DNA of 64,000 nt from Enoplosus armatus (Eukaryota; Chordata; Actinopteri; Centrarchiformes; Enoplosidae): contig NC_092198.1 of the NCBI RefSeq assembly GCF_043641665.1, positions 14,501,001 through 14,565,000 on the forward strand, in the 5' to 3' direction. The notes under the pieces were generated by a model. That model worked only from the letters and a program-made list of their open reading frames with translations. It ran no database searches and was not told where the DNA came from. Positions 52,522 through 64,000 of this stretch are shown here, one piece after another (within the stretch, counting starts at the first letter, position 1; the number at the start of each line of letters is the position of its first letter). The position numbers were made by a program, and so were the translations under genes.

Positions 52522-53795
52522 AGCTATTAAACCTTCTTTTGAATTACATTTTGTTCTCCAAAAAATATACAAGTTGTTGAAGTAATGGAGTCTTGACACT
52601 AGATGGCACTGTTCCTCTATATACGTCGCTTCCATCAGCAGTTGCATAAACAAGTCTTTGTTGTGTCCCACAGTGTTTTGAGGGAAACTCCTGCCATGCT
52701 AAATAAACAGATAGTGTATTATGTCAGTTAAACAGATAATGAGGGGCAGGTTTCCAAAAAGCAGGTTTACTGAGTTATCTGGTTTAAAACCTGGAGGGGG
52801 GAAAAAAGTATTTTTACATGCACATGCTCCACATTGGAGGGGTTGCTGGGTTTAACTTAGTAAAGATTTCCAAATAAATCAGTAAACGTGCGTCTTGGAA
52901 CAGGCCCCAGTACCCTGCACTTTGAAAAAGCAAAACAAAAAAACAACCCTGGTGTTCAGGGACCGTACACCAAGGACACCCAGTAGGGTTTTACTGTTGT
53001 GGATGGAAAATTGTGGTGTTGAGATGGTATGTTAGAGCGTCAGTTGGGTAGTATAAAAACACTTGGACTCCTTATGTTATGTCTGCTCTCTGTGAATGTG
53101 TGTGTGTGTGTATAAACACGCTGAATGAGTCCCTGCACTCTAATTTCTCCATATTACAGGATGAGACGCGGAGAAAATGGTCTCTAATACAGGAGTAGCA
53201 GATGTTTACTGAGCTCATTACGGACCACACAGATTTCCTGTGTGGAGATACAGACGAATACTGAGAGTGATTATTCCTGTCACATTTAAGGTAATGGAAT
53301 AGAAAACACAGCATTTCACGTTATTGGTTAGAGTTAACAGTTCTCCAATTATTTTAGCCAAATTGCCAAATCTGCACCTGTTGGAAAAACTACTACTACT
53401 ATGTCTCAGTCTTACCTCACTGTCCTACACAGTGTGTTTAACCCTAGTGTTGACTCTCCACCTAATTTACTCTGTGCCCAATCAGACCTGACCTGCAGCA
53501 AAGAAAACCAACTCCATCTGCTTCTGTGTACAGTAGGCTGGGAGCCTGTCCTGCACATTGTCATTATACTACCCACTGAACCAGCTGGCCCTTTCACCTT
53601 TTCATTTCTCACTCTCAGTATTTCTGTTTGGGACTGATTGATGTTCACATGTGGAGGCGGTAACAGAAATGTTTATCCTACCGCACATTGCCGAGTCTTT
53701 AGAAGCATTCCACGGCAACACCAGTGGACTGGTAAACCAGTTTAAACCACAAAGTTACTCAGTCTGAGTTACTGCTTCAAGGAAACTTCCTGCCT

Positions 53796-53797
<2 letters not shown>

Positions 53798-53831
<34 letters not shown>
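53798..53831. repeat. (GT)n microsatellite, about 34 bp
   Basis: Pure GT run downstream of mrpl19. Confidence 0.95.
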
Positions 53832-53833
<2 letters not shown>

Positions 53834-54667
53834 GTACTTCAGGATTGTGATCTCAACTGTATGTGCCTCCCATGCCCTCAGGTTGACTTCTCTGCACCTG
53901 GAGTGAAGTTAAAGCCCCTTGGCTGGGAAAGGAGATCAAACACCAGTTCTCTCACACACACACACACATACTCAAAAACACGGTGACTTGCAGACAGGCT
54001 ATCATATCAGCCTTCACAGACAGACACCTCAAACAGTGCCAACTGTAAACGTCTGGGACAGCCTTTCTGTCAATCCTCATGCGAAACAAGATACGCTCCA
54101 TTCACGGTTGCCGTGGAGTCGGGGTGGGGCATGCAGGTTCGAGGAGCCCATAATCCCACCCCTCAATAACAACCCACTGTAAAGCATGGTGGGCTGATGA
54201 TAGCTACAGTGCCACACTACTACGAAGGTCAGTGCAGGAATGTAGGGAGGGACACACTCCTCTAATCTGTCTCCCTCCCCTTCGCTGGTGCTCCCATGAC
54301 CTTCATCTCTTTCTCTCTCGGAGGGAGGAGGATAGCGCCAGCTTTGAAAAGGAGCCAGGTTGATGAATTGGAGAGGATGTGATACAGGGTGTGCAGCAAC
54401 TCCCACAGCTTGAGATTTTGGGGTAATGTCTTCCACTGGGCCAATACACTAAACGCTTCTTTCACTCTCTCAACCTTTCAGTGTGTTGATCTCTAACATC
54501 TCTGTCACTGTGTGATTTCTTACTCTCCTGTCGGCGGGCCTGGGGAAATTAGTTTCACTCTCTCTGTCTCTGCCAGGGAGTGTGAACTGTGTTTGAGCTG
54601 TCTTTGTGTATGACAAGTGCAACGGGATACTGGGCCACCCATAGGCCCCAGGTAAATTACACCCTGC

Positions 54668-54670
<3 letters not shown>

Positions 54671-54717
<47 letters not shown>
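54671..54717. repeat. (TG)n microsatellite, 47 bp
   Basis: Pure TG run. Confidence 0.96.
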
Positions 54718-54720
<3 letters not shown>

Positions 54721-54964
54721 TGCTACCCGGGGCCACCCGTAGTCCTAGGTAAATTACACACTTGAGTTTCACCATATGTTTCCAGTGAAAAGACACGACC
54801 GTCTGCTCCTCTCTGACTGTCCCATGGGCCTGACGGGGGCTCCTGCTGCCATCACTCTCTCTTTGTTACACACTCACACACACACAACCTGACAGTGCGA
54901 CAGCTGTTAGGAAACATTACATTGCAAGCAGCTGATGCCTGAAGTTGAACAGGCACATATCACA

Positions 54965-55095
54965 GTCATTTTAATAATGTGATCCTGTGTGGAGTGGGTC
55001 TGGCAGCGCTGCTGGGGTCAGGGGTTCATTTCCAGTTGGGGCCAAGCATCCTAAAAATGTACGGATAAAAGTGTCCGTCTAAATGACATATGTTC
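54965..55095 (+). mobile_element. tRNA-derived SINE 3-prime remnant
   Basis: Contains a box B-like GGGGTTCATTTCCAG (55020-55034) followed by AAAATGTACGGATAAAAGTG and TCCGTCTAAATGACATATG. This matches the usual fish SINE ending (GGATAAAAGCGTCTGCTAAATG). Box A is poorly preserved. Confidence 0.6.
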
Positions 55096-55147
55096 AACAA
55101 TGTCCATAGATGAAGGATTACTGTACAAGACAGGACTGGGATCACTT

Positions 55148-55510
55148 AAAAGAGTACTCCAGCAATTCAGTACTGCACCTCCACAAAGTTGGGACAGAAA
55201 AAAGAGATTATAACCAAAGCAGCAGAAGCCTAGATATCCTGACTTTTAGCGTCTAATATGGGTCAGGCTCCAAAAATACTGGATCCTAAACCTCAATAGC
55301 TTTTATTGTCTATCAATTTCCACGGCCCCACTTTGTAACACTTTGTTTTTATTCAAATGTTGTAAACCAAAGCCGAGATACGCAAGTGATGTCACTCCAG
55401 AACCACAGACGACATTATACAGCTATTTTCACAGGCTGTGTGTTACTCCCTGTGACTAGTACATAGACTCTGACATGTAGAATTGGTGTAGTGCCCCTTT
55501 TATGTAGAAA
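55148..55510. repeat. Interspersed repeat (TTAAAGAGTACTCCAGC type)
   Basis: Begins TTAAAAGAGTACTCCAGCAA followed by CACCTCCACAAAGTTGGGAC, and ends near GTAGTGCCCCTTTTATG. This resembles a widespread fish repeat that I recognise by its start; the class is not determined. It sits immediately left of the copy at 55530-55680. Confidence 0.5.
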
Positions 55511-55529
55511 ACTATATCAGGTGACTTAG

Positions 55530-55680
55530 CTTATTTCAGTGTGCCATAGACATACGCCATCCTGCTGCTGGAAATACTCACTAGAGCACCAAATGTGTAT
55601 TCATTTGCAGCTGAAAATAGTCCCCTACAAATGCTCTATTTACCCCTGCCCAGCTGTTTTAGGGATATTACTTTAAAATG
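55530..55680. repeat. Interspersed repeat, copy 2 of a two-copy family
   Basis: Contains TGCTGCTGGAAATACTCACT, GCACCAAATG and GCTGAAAATAGTCCCCTACA, parallel to 27880-28130 in the same orientation. Confidence 0.65.
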
Positions 55681-57787
55681 AAAGTATGTATTCGTCAGAC
55701 TGGGGACTGGGGAAGTCAGAAAGTATTGAGAGATGAATTATCACATTGGTTTTGGCCTTTTTATTTATTGACAATAGCAAAAATATGAAAGATCACAGTT
55801 ATCCTTTGAACTTGGTGGTGTCTTTGGCAGCAGGATGAATGGATTGTAATCTGTTTAAGGTCACGATTACTTGCCCCATCATTGCTGTGTTCCAGAGTAC
55901 AAGTAAAGAAGCTGTAACAGCTTGGGCCTTGATGATCAGAGGAACACTGTGAGCAGACCTGAGGTGACAATATATCTTAAATCTTTCTTTTGAAGGTAAT
56001 CCAGTCAGGTGTCAGAAAACCACGGAGGCTATTCAAATTTTAGATCTCACACCGACGTGTGTCCCGTACTGTACAGCAGGTGAGAAAAAATATTAAGGAA
56101 GCATAATAAGTATCTATGTAATACTGCCTGACAAAATGCCCTTGATTGATTCTAAGCCCGCAGACTATAAGCACTGATGACAGGAAAAACAACAATGTGT
56201 GTTTCCGAGACATTCGCTTGCAAACTTGACTTTACTGACGCGGTGCCACATAATACTTCTGCCCAGCCCCAAACAGCATTCCTGCACATATTCAGGTCAC
56301 AGCTGTTTGAATTTGTCCTTCATGTTTAAGTTTTCATTTCAATCACATTTTGTGTATCTTCTTCTTTTAGGATGTCCCTGTCCACATGCCGCACAAGATA
56401 AGAGCAACCCAAGGCTGTTTGATGCATTCTTCTCATTTCCTTGGTATCACTGCTTGTTCCTGCCACAGGCGATGTGTGTTCAGTTGTGGTTTAACGCTCA
56501 GGACATGCGAGGCAGGTCATAACACAGCACATTATTCGTTATGATTGGTTGTTATTCCTGTTTGGTCATGATGACCCTGTCTGGTAAAAAAAAAAAAAAA
56601 CAGCCATGTGGTGTGAAAGCATGCTTCTGCTTTGATGTGAGGAAGAAATATTGTGGTAGAAATACAAGCAGTTTCATTTCCTTGCCTCTGAGGGGCGCCC
56701 TCATCTTTGTCTCCCCACGTCTACTTGTGTACGGCTCCCAATGCCCCTGCACAGCTGGTCTTCTTCTCTCCTGAGCTGTAATTGCAGCTCTGTCCTGGGA
56801 AATAGAGGGAGGAAATCCCAGAGCTTTCGCCGTGCAACAATGACAATAAAAAAAAGAGGTGAGGAAAAGAGGAAGAAAGCGTTTCAGCTGAGATGAAAGG
56901 AGGAGGGAGGCTTAGGAGGAGAAGGGAGGTGGAGGAGTGCTGGCTCAGGAGGGCAAAGCGCGGCGGAGGTAGGGAGGGAGAGATGAAGGAGAGATGGTGT
57001 TGGTGATGGTAGTAAACGCTTGAGTTTATTAACCTCATTTAGCTGAGAGGCTGAGAGTGAGGGGAAGGGGAGGAGTGGTGTGTTCATATTGTGAACACAG
57101 GGCTGGAGTTTACTAATGAGGGCTGCAAATGCACACACACACTGCTCTCTCTCTCACACACACACACACTTTCCTTAGCTCATACCAGATTCACCTTGAT
57201 CTGATGCCAAGTATGCAGGCAGAACACACATTCACAGGACTGGGTACTGCCAGCTTCATCTTACTGCCTCCCCTCATTTTTTCTCTCATATCAAACTGCA
57301 GCTGAGAGGCAATTTCACCCAAATTGCTTTTGATATAAATGTAGAGGGAGTGCACAGAGCAGAGTTTAGGCTCACGACAAACCACATAGCTTTAGATCGT
57401 CTGACATCGGAAGTGTATATTTTGTCATGCGTCGCGAACATAGATTGAAAGATAGTCACATTTACGGGAAATTCAGAGGAACAGTCCGCCTTAATGCTTG
57501 TCGTTAGAGGAAACTCAGGCCTGGGGTCAAGAAGGTCAACAAAAAACTAAGTAAGGTCTTGTGAGGTAACGTAGATAACCCTGTTTGCTAAGGTTAAATT
57601 TGACTTGAAGATCCCCTCCAGAAATATTTGAAGACTTAAAAATACTCTCTTGAATAATAAGTAAAAAATAAAAACATCTTAAACGCACGTCTATTCCTTC
57701 TCCCTCACTGAGCATCCAGAATCTATGAATATACAAATGTGTTTTATTTATTGTTTAACTACTATACCCAAAACATATATATTGCAT

Positions 57788-57990
57788 ATTGGACCACGAT
57801 TGGCTACAAACAAATTGTTGTGATGTCACAAATCCTGCTACACACTCATAAAACTCAGATTTAAGGTGATCGCCGATAAACTTTCCACCTTCAGCAGACG
57901 AACGTGAAACTCTGCACATACATCATTCTGTACAGTGAAGCTCAAACATCCAAGTGATTTAACAATGAGGGGAAAATATTTGGAGTTTGG
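57788..57990. repeat. Interspersed repeat, copy 2 (pairs with 2116-2325)
   Basis: TTGGACCACGATTGGCT, GATGTCACAAATCC, CTTCAGCAGACGAA, ACTCTGCACATACATCATTC and GTGAAGCTCAAACA match the 2.1-kb copy with scattered substitutions. This indicates an old dispersed family of unknown class. Confidence 0.7.
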
Positions 57991-60900
57991 ACTTTGGATA
58001 TTTGTTATTTGTTAAATATTTAGCCCAGGATAGTCCATATCTATAGGAGAGAACTGGGCTGTAATGCCAGTGTCAAGTGAGTCATTCTTGTGTATTTACA
58101 GTATGTTTTACTGACTTTCTGCGATGTTGTCATGACTTTCTTTTGCAAGCAAATTACAGATGAAAAAGCTGTTTTAACACAATCGTGTTAAGTTGTCCAA
58201 TCAGTTTCAGACAAGACGAGAGAGCCCTTCACATTATCCTGATAGCCACCCACCCCATTCATCCATTATGCACGCTGACCACTAATGACCTGAGATGGAC
58301 ACAAAGAATGCACACTTAAGACGCTTGCTGAAGACGAATGAGTGAAGATGCACTCTGAACTATTGACAAATGGCGTGAAACACACACACACCGCGGACAC
58401 ACACTTAGAATGCAAAGTGAAGATGGATGACACAGTGAAGATGCTCCCTGAACTGAACTGTAGGTGACAAATGATCAGCCACCTCAGTGGGTGCACTGAC
58501 CCCCTGCTGTGGCTCACCAAGGGTGGGTTATTTTGTGATTTGACAAAGGTTAAGTGACCATTTCTTCACCTTCTTTCTCCTGCTGATTGGTAGACCCTTA
58601 GATAAACCATGCACTCCTTCTTTATATGCTAAAGTAATATGAAATCAGTTTTATTTATATAGCCCGAAATCTATCTATCTATCCTTAGACCCTGGATTCA
58701 GATAAGTGAGAAGTTACAAAACTGAGAGTTAAATAAAAAAAAATCAAATCAACTTGAATAAACATAATAAGCTAAATAACCACCATTTGGAACTTGTAGT
58801 TGTAAGAAAAAGTAGTTGATGCCTTATGTTAACAAGACACACATCTGTTCACTGTCAGTATTTATCATAAAGATTTATGTCAAAAAATGTGGTTAAACTC
58901 CACAAGTGAAAAAGTGAATGAACACGTGGGCTTACCCTTCTTTATCATCCTTATCATCCCTGCTCAAAACCAAAACATAGAATTGTGAAATAGTGCTCGC
59001 AAGTTATTGAACTAATGAAACTATTTGAAGGACCAGATGGGTGGGGTGTTCTTTGTGGGGCAAGTATAATGTCAATTTGCTCTGTGACTGACAGCTTACT
59101 AAACACTCTTTGAACCGTTCTGATACAGTAAACCCTTCCCCATCTGGAACTTCAAGCAGGTCAAAACAAAAAAAGGAAAGCTAATTTTCAAATATTTGAC
59201 CCAAGCCTGATATAAAAACAAACCCTCCAGCAGCCTCCATGTGGGCCTGCTTGACGCTCTTTGAATCTGACGGAAGATTCAGAACCTAATCACCGACCCA
59301 TCAGTCCAGCACTCAGAGTCTGATTTTAAAGATCTGTGACCGGCCATTCGAGGCAGCTCCAAACCGTTTGTCTACATGCCAATACACTGCCCGGTCGCCG
59401 TGCTTCACACACTCACTATCATTAAACTTTTGACCCTGCAGCGACTGTCACTCTTTGACAAAACGCTGCTCTTTGAGTTCTGTGACTACCGTCGATGTAG
59501 TGGTCAGCTCTGTCACACTAAGTTTACTTGTCTTGTCTTCATTGTTTGGTTGTCACCATCACTCTCTAGCCCACACACCTGATGATGTAAGTCAGCTGTT
59601 GTACATTGTGAGCGTGTGATAAATCCTCCAGTGTACGGTTAAACCTCATACGCCCTCTGACTGCCCTATCTGAGCTGCCATCACAAAATTATACCCCATT
59701 ACCCTGCAATAGCCCACACTGCCAAATTGCTAAGATCTGTTTCACAGCTCATTACCGGCCGATAATATAAGACAGTTTAATTCTTTTATTGGTGATATTG
59801 CTTGACCCTCAATGAAACAATGCAGTGTATAAACGTGGGTACTGAAATATCATACGTGCTGAAATAATCTCAGTTGGCTGGTCGATATCATATGTTGTTA
59901 TAGCATGTGGGTGTGGAGTAGCTGGTTTCCGTGGTTTTACAACAGCTTAGCCAGCTGATAGCCCTGATAACAACGCAGTATCCATTACTCGATGCTCCAT
60001 CCAGCCACCATTACGAATTACCTGGAGGTCATGACCTCTAAGCCACTCAGCTTCCTTGCCACTCTCCCCAGCCAACTGCTGGCCAGTACCACTCAATACC
60101 CCAGGTCCAGTTTCCCCATCGGCATCAACCCCCACCTTCTTGTTCCCCACCACGGTCCCCATAGTAGTGTCTGGATGGGGGGGGTGTTGGCGCCTAAACA
60201 GCAGCAGATGTGGCTCTGCAGAGAACACCGGCCCTAATTAACTTCAATGGATTTCCTAATGCGACAGCTACCATATTTCATTTACCGCGCACCCAGACCC
60301 CAGTGGACCTGACGGGGGCCAACTGATACGTCCACGCTCTTGCATTGCAGAGCGGCGGTGGAGGGATTTGGGTAAGGCGTGCACTGTAAGAGTGAGGGGT
60401 GAGGAAATGGGGAGTGTGAGGAGAGGGAAGAGGTGGGGGAGTATGGGGATGTCAGAAACCAGAGCAGAAGACATGACCCCTCTTACTGAAGGGAAATCAA
60501 TTAATTCAAGCTTTTTACGATGCAGTGTCTGCGATGAAGTGGGCTGCAGCCAAGTCAGCAATCTGAGGCAGACGTCAGAGCTAATAGCAAAGACCCGTAT
60601 CATTACATTATATCAAAAAAAAAAGGGAGATGGGAGAAAGGAGGGGGGAGGAAGAGAGAAAGGGTTGTTTGGGTGTGGAGGGCTGACGGAAAAGGATGGA
60701 GAGAAAGAGATGAAAAAAGAGAAACATGGACGCTAAGGGAGATGGATGTGGAGGGAGAGAGGGAGTGAGGGAATTTATGGTCCCGGGTCTTATTGTTCCT
60801 GTACACGTGAGAGTGCACAGCTGGGGGAAAAGAGGGAAATGGGGTACAGATGTACTGTATCAAACACAGAGGCCTGAACTTCAATAGATACATTACGATG

Positions 60901-63900
60901 CGCTCCCCTGCTGCACTCCCTTTCCAAACATCAAAACCTCCTTCTACCTTTCTCACCCTTCTAGCTACTGCCCCCCCTCTTCCTCCTCCCCCTTCCAACA
61001 CACACATTTACCTGTTCTCTCGCTAATATCCGCAGCCTGGCCTGTGTTTTTTCTTTGCTCTGTGGCGGTAGGTTGCATTCATTTCACTTTACTCACTTTA
61101 TTCTCCTTCCTTTACGGGCGCAGCAGGTATCAGGCTTGCTGTGGCCTCCTTTGAACTGTGACCAGCGTGTTTTAAAAACCTACCTTAACACACGTACACA
61201 GACACATGTTAGCAATGTCCAGCCCTAATGACATGGGTATATTATCACGGCCCAGACGACAATACATCACAGCTGTTCACACTTGCCCCCACCACTCATT
61301 CCATATCCCTTCAACACACACACACACACGTACACAAATCATTATGAGAGGACGTATGGAGGAAGAAGCGGAGGCAGGGGAGGGTGGGAGAGGTTGGTGC
61401 CCCCTGAATCTCCAGGATTTGCCCTGTTTCAGGATTGCAAGGGGGGTGGGGGGTATCAGTGGAAGTGGAACTGGCCGTGACCCTCTCCTCCTCCTCTTCC
61501 CTGCTAACTAAAGAGAGAGAGAGAGGCTCCCCAAGGAGCAGAGAGCTGAGACGTTGGATAATTCCCGGTGCTTTCCCGGTGCCTATAGAGGAAGGGGCCC
61601 CTCTGGATTTGTCAGTTGTGGCTGCAGCTGTCTCCGGGCAAAATGGACCACAGTGGACCTGACACTTGATCTCTCCTCTCTTTCTCTGCCTCTCTTTCTT
61701 GTCCTTTTATCTCTCTCTCTCTCTCTCTGCACTAACTCTCTGTCTGTCTTGCTCCATCATTCCTTTCACTGTCTCACACTCTGTCTCTCTCTCTCTTTTT
61801 CTTTATTAGTCTCCAAGGATATATCCACACTACGTAGACTAAATTTGAAAATGCATTTTTGCTCTCTCTGTTTTGTACGAAGCCTGTCTTTCTCTTGTGG
61901 ACGGGACAACGTAGCCTGAGGATGATGATGTTGTGAGCCTACACAGATGCAGTCGGACACCACAGTAGGCCCAATTTTCTGTCACCTCCAACCCACTCAT
62001 CACTCAGTTGTGATCACTCAGTTTTAATGCCAATATAGCCGATCACGCAACACATTTGTTGTCATCAGCCGGTGAAGCCATGAAGGAACTACTGCCACTG
62101 TTTGCTTGGTTAACAGTTTATGAGCTACAATCAAATGACTGTTTTTACACTCATGCAGTTGCCTGACGACGTAAACAAAAAAGCATGTGGACGAGAATAA
62201 CTAAATTGAGAGTTCAGCTGCATTAAAACACAGTATAGGTGATCACTGAGAGCAGGAACAGAGGTTTAACCAACTGAGACTAAACAGACGCTGGGCTGTT
62301 TCGGTCCCTCTCCTTACCAGATGTTGCCTGCACAAATTAGATTTTTGCAAAGTAAAAAGGGATGACAACGACGAGATTTAGCCATTGTCTAGGCAGTTGA
62401 GTGTTGATCTTCTCGAAAACAAAACACTTAAAATTCAACATAGTCGCAACACTTCTCTCCCTCCTGTGCTCCATCTTTGAATCTCCCTCTCTGTCTCTTC
62501 ATCCACTTCTATCTTTCCAACTCCACTGGCCTCTCTTTCCCTCTGTCTCTGTTTCTCTTGACCCAGGGAGCCTTTTTAATGAATACCTCTCTTCACTGAA
62601 CAGGCCTCTTTCTCAACTCTCTTAATTCATCTGACAGAAGGAAGAACTGAGGACGTTGTACGACCAGGATGCTGTTGGTCTGTCCAGTTTCTTCTCATCA
62701 ACACCGCCTTCACAGCTGTTGCCATTATCATCATCATGACCGCAGTTGTCATTGTCACCGTCATCATCACGAACAACAATAACCACAGCTTCCTCATCAC
62801 CCCCAACTAACAAGAAAATCTTAGGTGGAACATTTCACAGTCTTTACATTTTTCCACACTTCATAATAACATAAGGCAGCTTGCTTCTTTGTCTTAACTG
62901 CTGCTAAATTTAATGCTTTATTGCCCAATGACTTCAGGCAGCAGTTGAGAGTAAAGAAGGAGACACTCAACTATGTACAAAAGAAACAATTTCTGCTTGA
63001 GTATTTTCTAAGCTTTTACCTTTAATTGGATTTGAGTATGTTTTAAGTTTAAAAAAAGATGTTGCACTCAGATAAGGCCTTTTTAGATCGACCTCTCAAC
63101 TTGTAGATAAGTCATTGTGACAATGTTCAACCCTGTCTTCTGAAAATGACATGACAACTAATCTGCATTAGCAAATACACATTTGTAGCGGTAACAACAG
63201 TAATGCTTCCCAGTCTATGTTTGGTTCATTTAGATTAAACAAATCTTCAAACTGCCAATACTGATTGTTGATACAAAACATAACAAAATGTTCACTGTTG
63301 TTTTTCCTCCTAATATCCAGTCCTGGAAACGAACGCACCATAAACTGTTTCATGTTCAGGCAACTCAAAACACTTCATCAATGCTGACTTGGAAAACTGT
63401 TTCAATATTTACATGCACCGCTCTTCGGCTGTTGCATTTGGTTCAACTCTTTTAACTTGCCGCCGCAGGTCAGCACATGACCATGGCAACCACAGAAACT
63501 ACAGAGAGGGAAACAATGCAGGGGCTGATTTCACTGCACCTGAGTTCCCTGAATGATGCCGACAGGAGCAAAATCAGCTTTAAAGCATGATTATCTGGTC
63601 TGGGACAATCAACAGCATTTATGAGTTAGCAAATTTATGAGTTTGCTATATTAAATGATCAAATTCCTGCGCTTTGTGCATCCAACCATACACCAAATAA
63701 CTTACAGTATGATAAATACTAAAACATTCCAGATGGGTTCAATCAAGGCAGCAACGTAATTGGCAAAAATCAGTTGTATATAACTGTATTTTGTTGGACA
63801 CAGGCTTTAAATTTCAGGCTCTCCTTGGCCTTGAGAAGAGTTTAATTGACATATCAGTGCTTCTACCTGAGAAAAGCATCTAAAGCTCTTTCAGTCTTAA

Positions 63901-64000
63901 GTAATTGGCTTTCTTTGTCCATATAACACATCTGGCTCCCAGAGCCGCCCAGTCAGGCCCACAGTCTCTATAAAGTGGAACACCATCCATAAAATCTCCA

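Larger units (their letters stand above)
52201..64000. other. mrpl19 3-prime UTR and downstream gene-free region
   Basis: After the 3-prime UTR no coding exon is recognised on either strand for 11.4 kb. Contents: TG arrays at 53798-53831 and 54671-54717, a tRNA-derived SINE remnant at 54965-55095, interspersed repeats at 55148-55720 and 57788-57990, a (TCTA)n run near 58671, and CT/GA-rich tracts at 60.6-61.0 and 61.5-61.8 kb. ORFs in this part are short and low-complexity. Confidence 0.6.

Overview
This is a vertebrate nuclear window, most likely from a teleost (ray-finned) fish. Genes are split into short exons with GT/AG introns. Long (CA)n/(TG)n arrays are abundant. Several interspersed repeats are of types common in percomorph-like fish genomes: A/T-rich elements with GATTAATC-type ends, tRNA-derived SINE remnants and LINE 3-prime ends. 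I cannot name the species.

Two protein-coding genes can be supported, arranged head to head. On the minus strand, the first five coding exons of eva1c (an EVA-1 homolog C-like protein with two SUEL-type lectin domains) are spread over 48193 down to 16584. They join in frame to give residues 1-251. The linker, transmembrane segment and cytoplasmic tail of this family were not found and probably lie beyond the left edge. On the plus strand, a complete six-exon mrpl19 (mitochondrial large-subunit ribosomal protein bL19m, 286 aa) occupies 49538-52200, with a polyadenylation signal at 52516. The two start codons are 1.34 kb apart, so the genes probably share a divergent promoter region.

Layout: 1-16583 is eva1c intron 5 or 3-prime flank, with no recognised exon. 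It holds CA/GA arrays, facing C19 and G24 homopolymers, a tRNA-derived SINE remnant and repeat relics. 16584-29490 holds eva1c exons 5 to 2 and their introns, with very long CA/TG arrays in intron 4 and a LINE 3-prime end in intron 3. 29491-48084 is the 18.6-kb first intron, with several repeats, an unexplained 182-codon ORF and a possible alternative signal-peptide-like exon at 40112-40192. 48194-49537 is the shared 5-prime region and carries a short templated duplication. 52201-64000 downstream of mrpl19 is gene-free as far as I can see, with microsatellites and at least four interspersed repeat relics.

The two genes do unrelated jobs: Eva1c is expected at the cell surface in glycan binding and axon-guidance signalling, while Mrpl19 works in mitochondrial translation. 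I did not find a novel multigene system. The items most worth checking are the eva1c-mrpl19 linkage (which recalls the human EVA1A-MRPL19 arrangement), the templated duplication near 48.9 kb and the candidate alternative exon.
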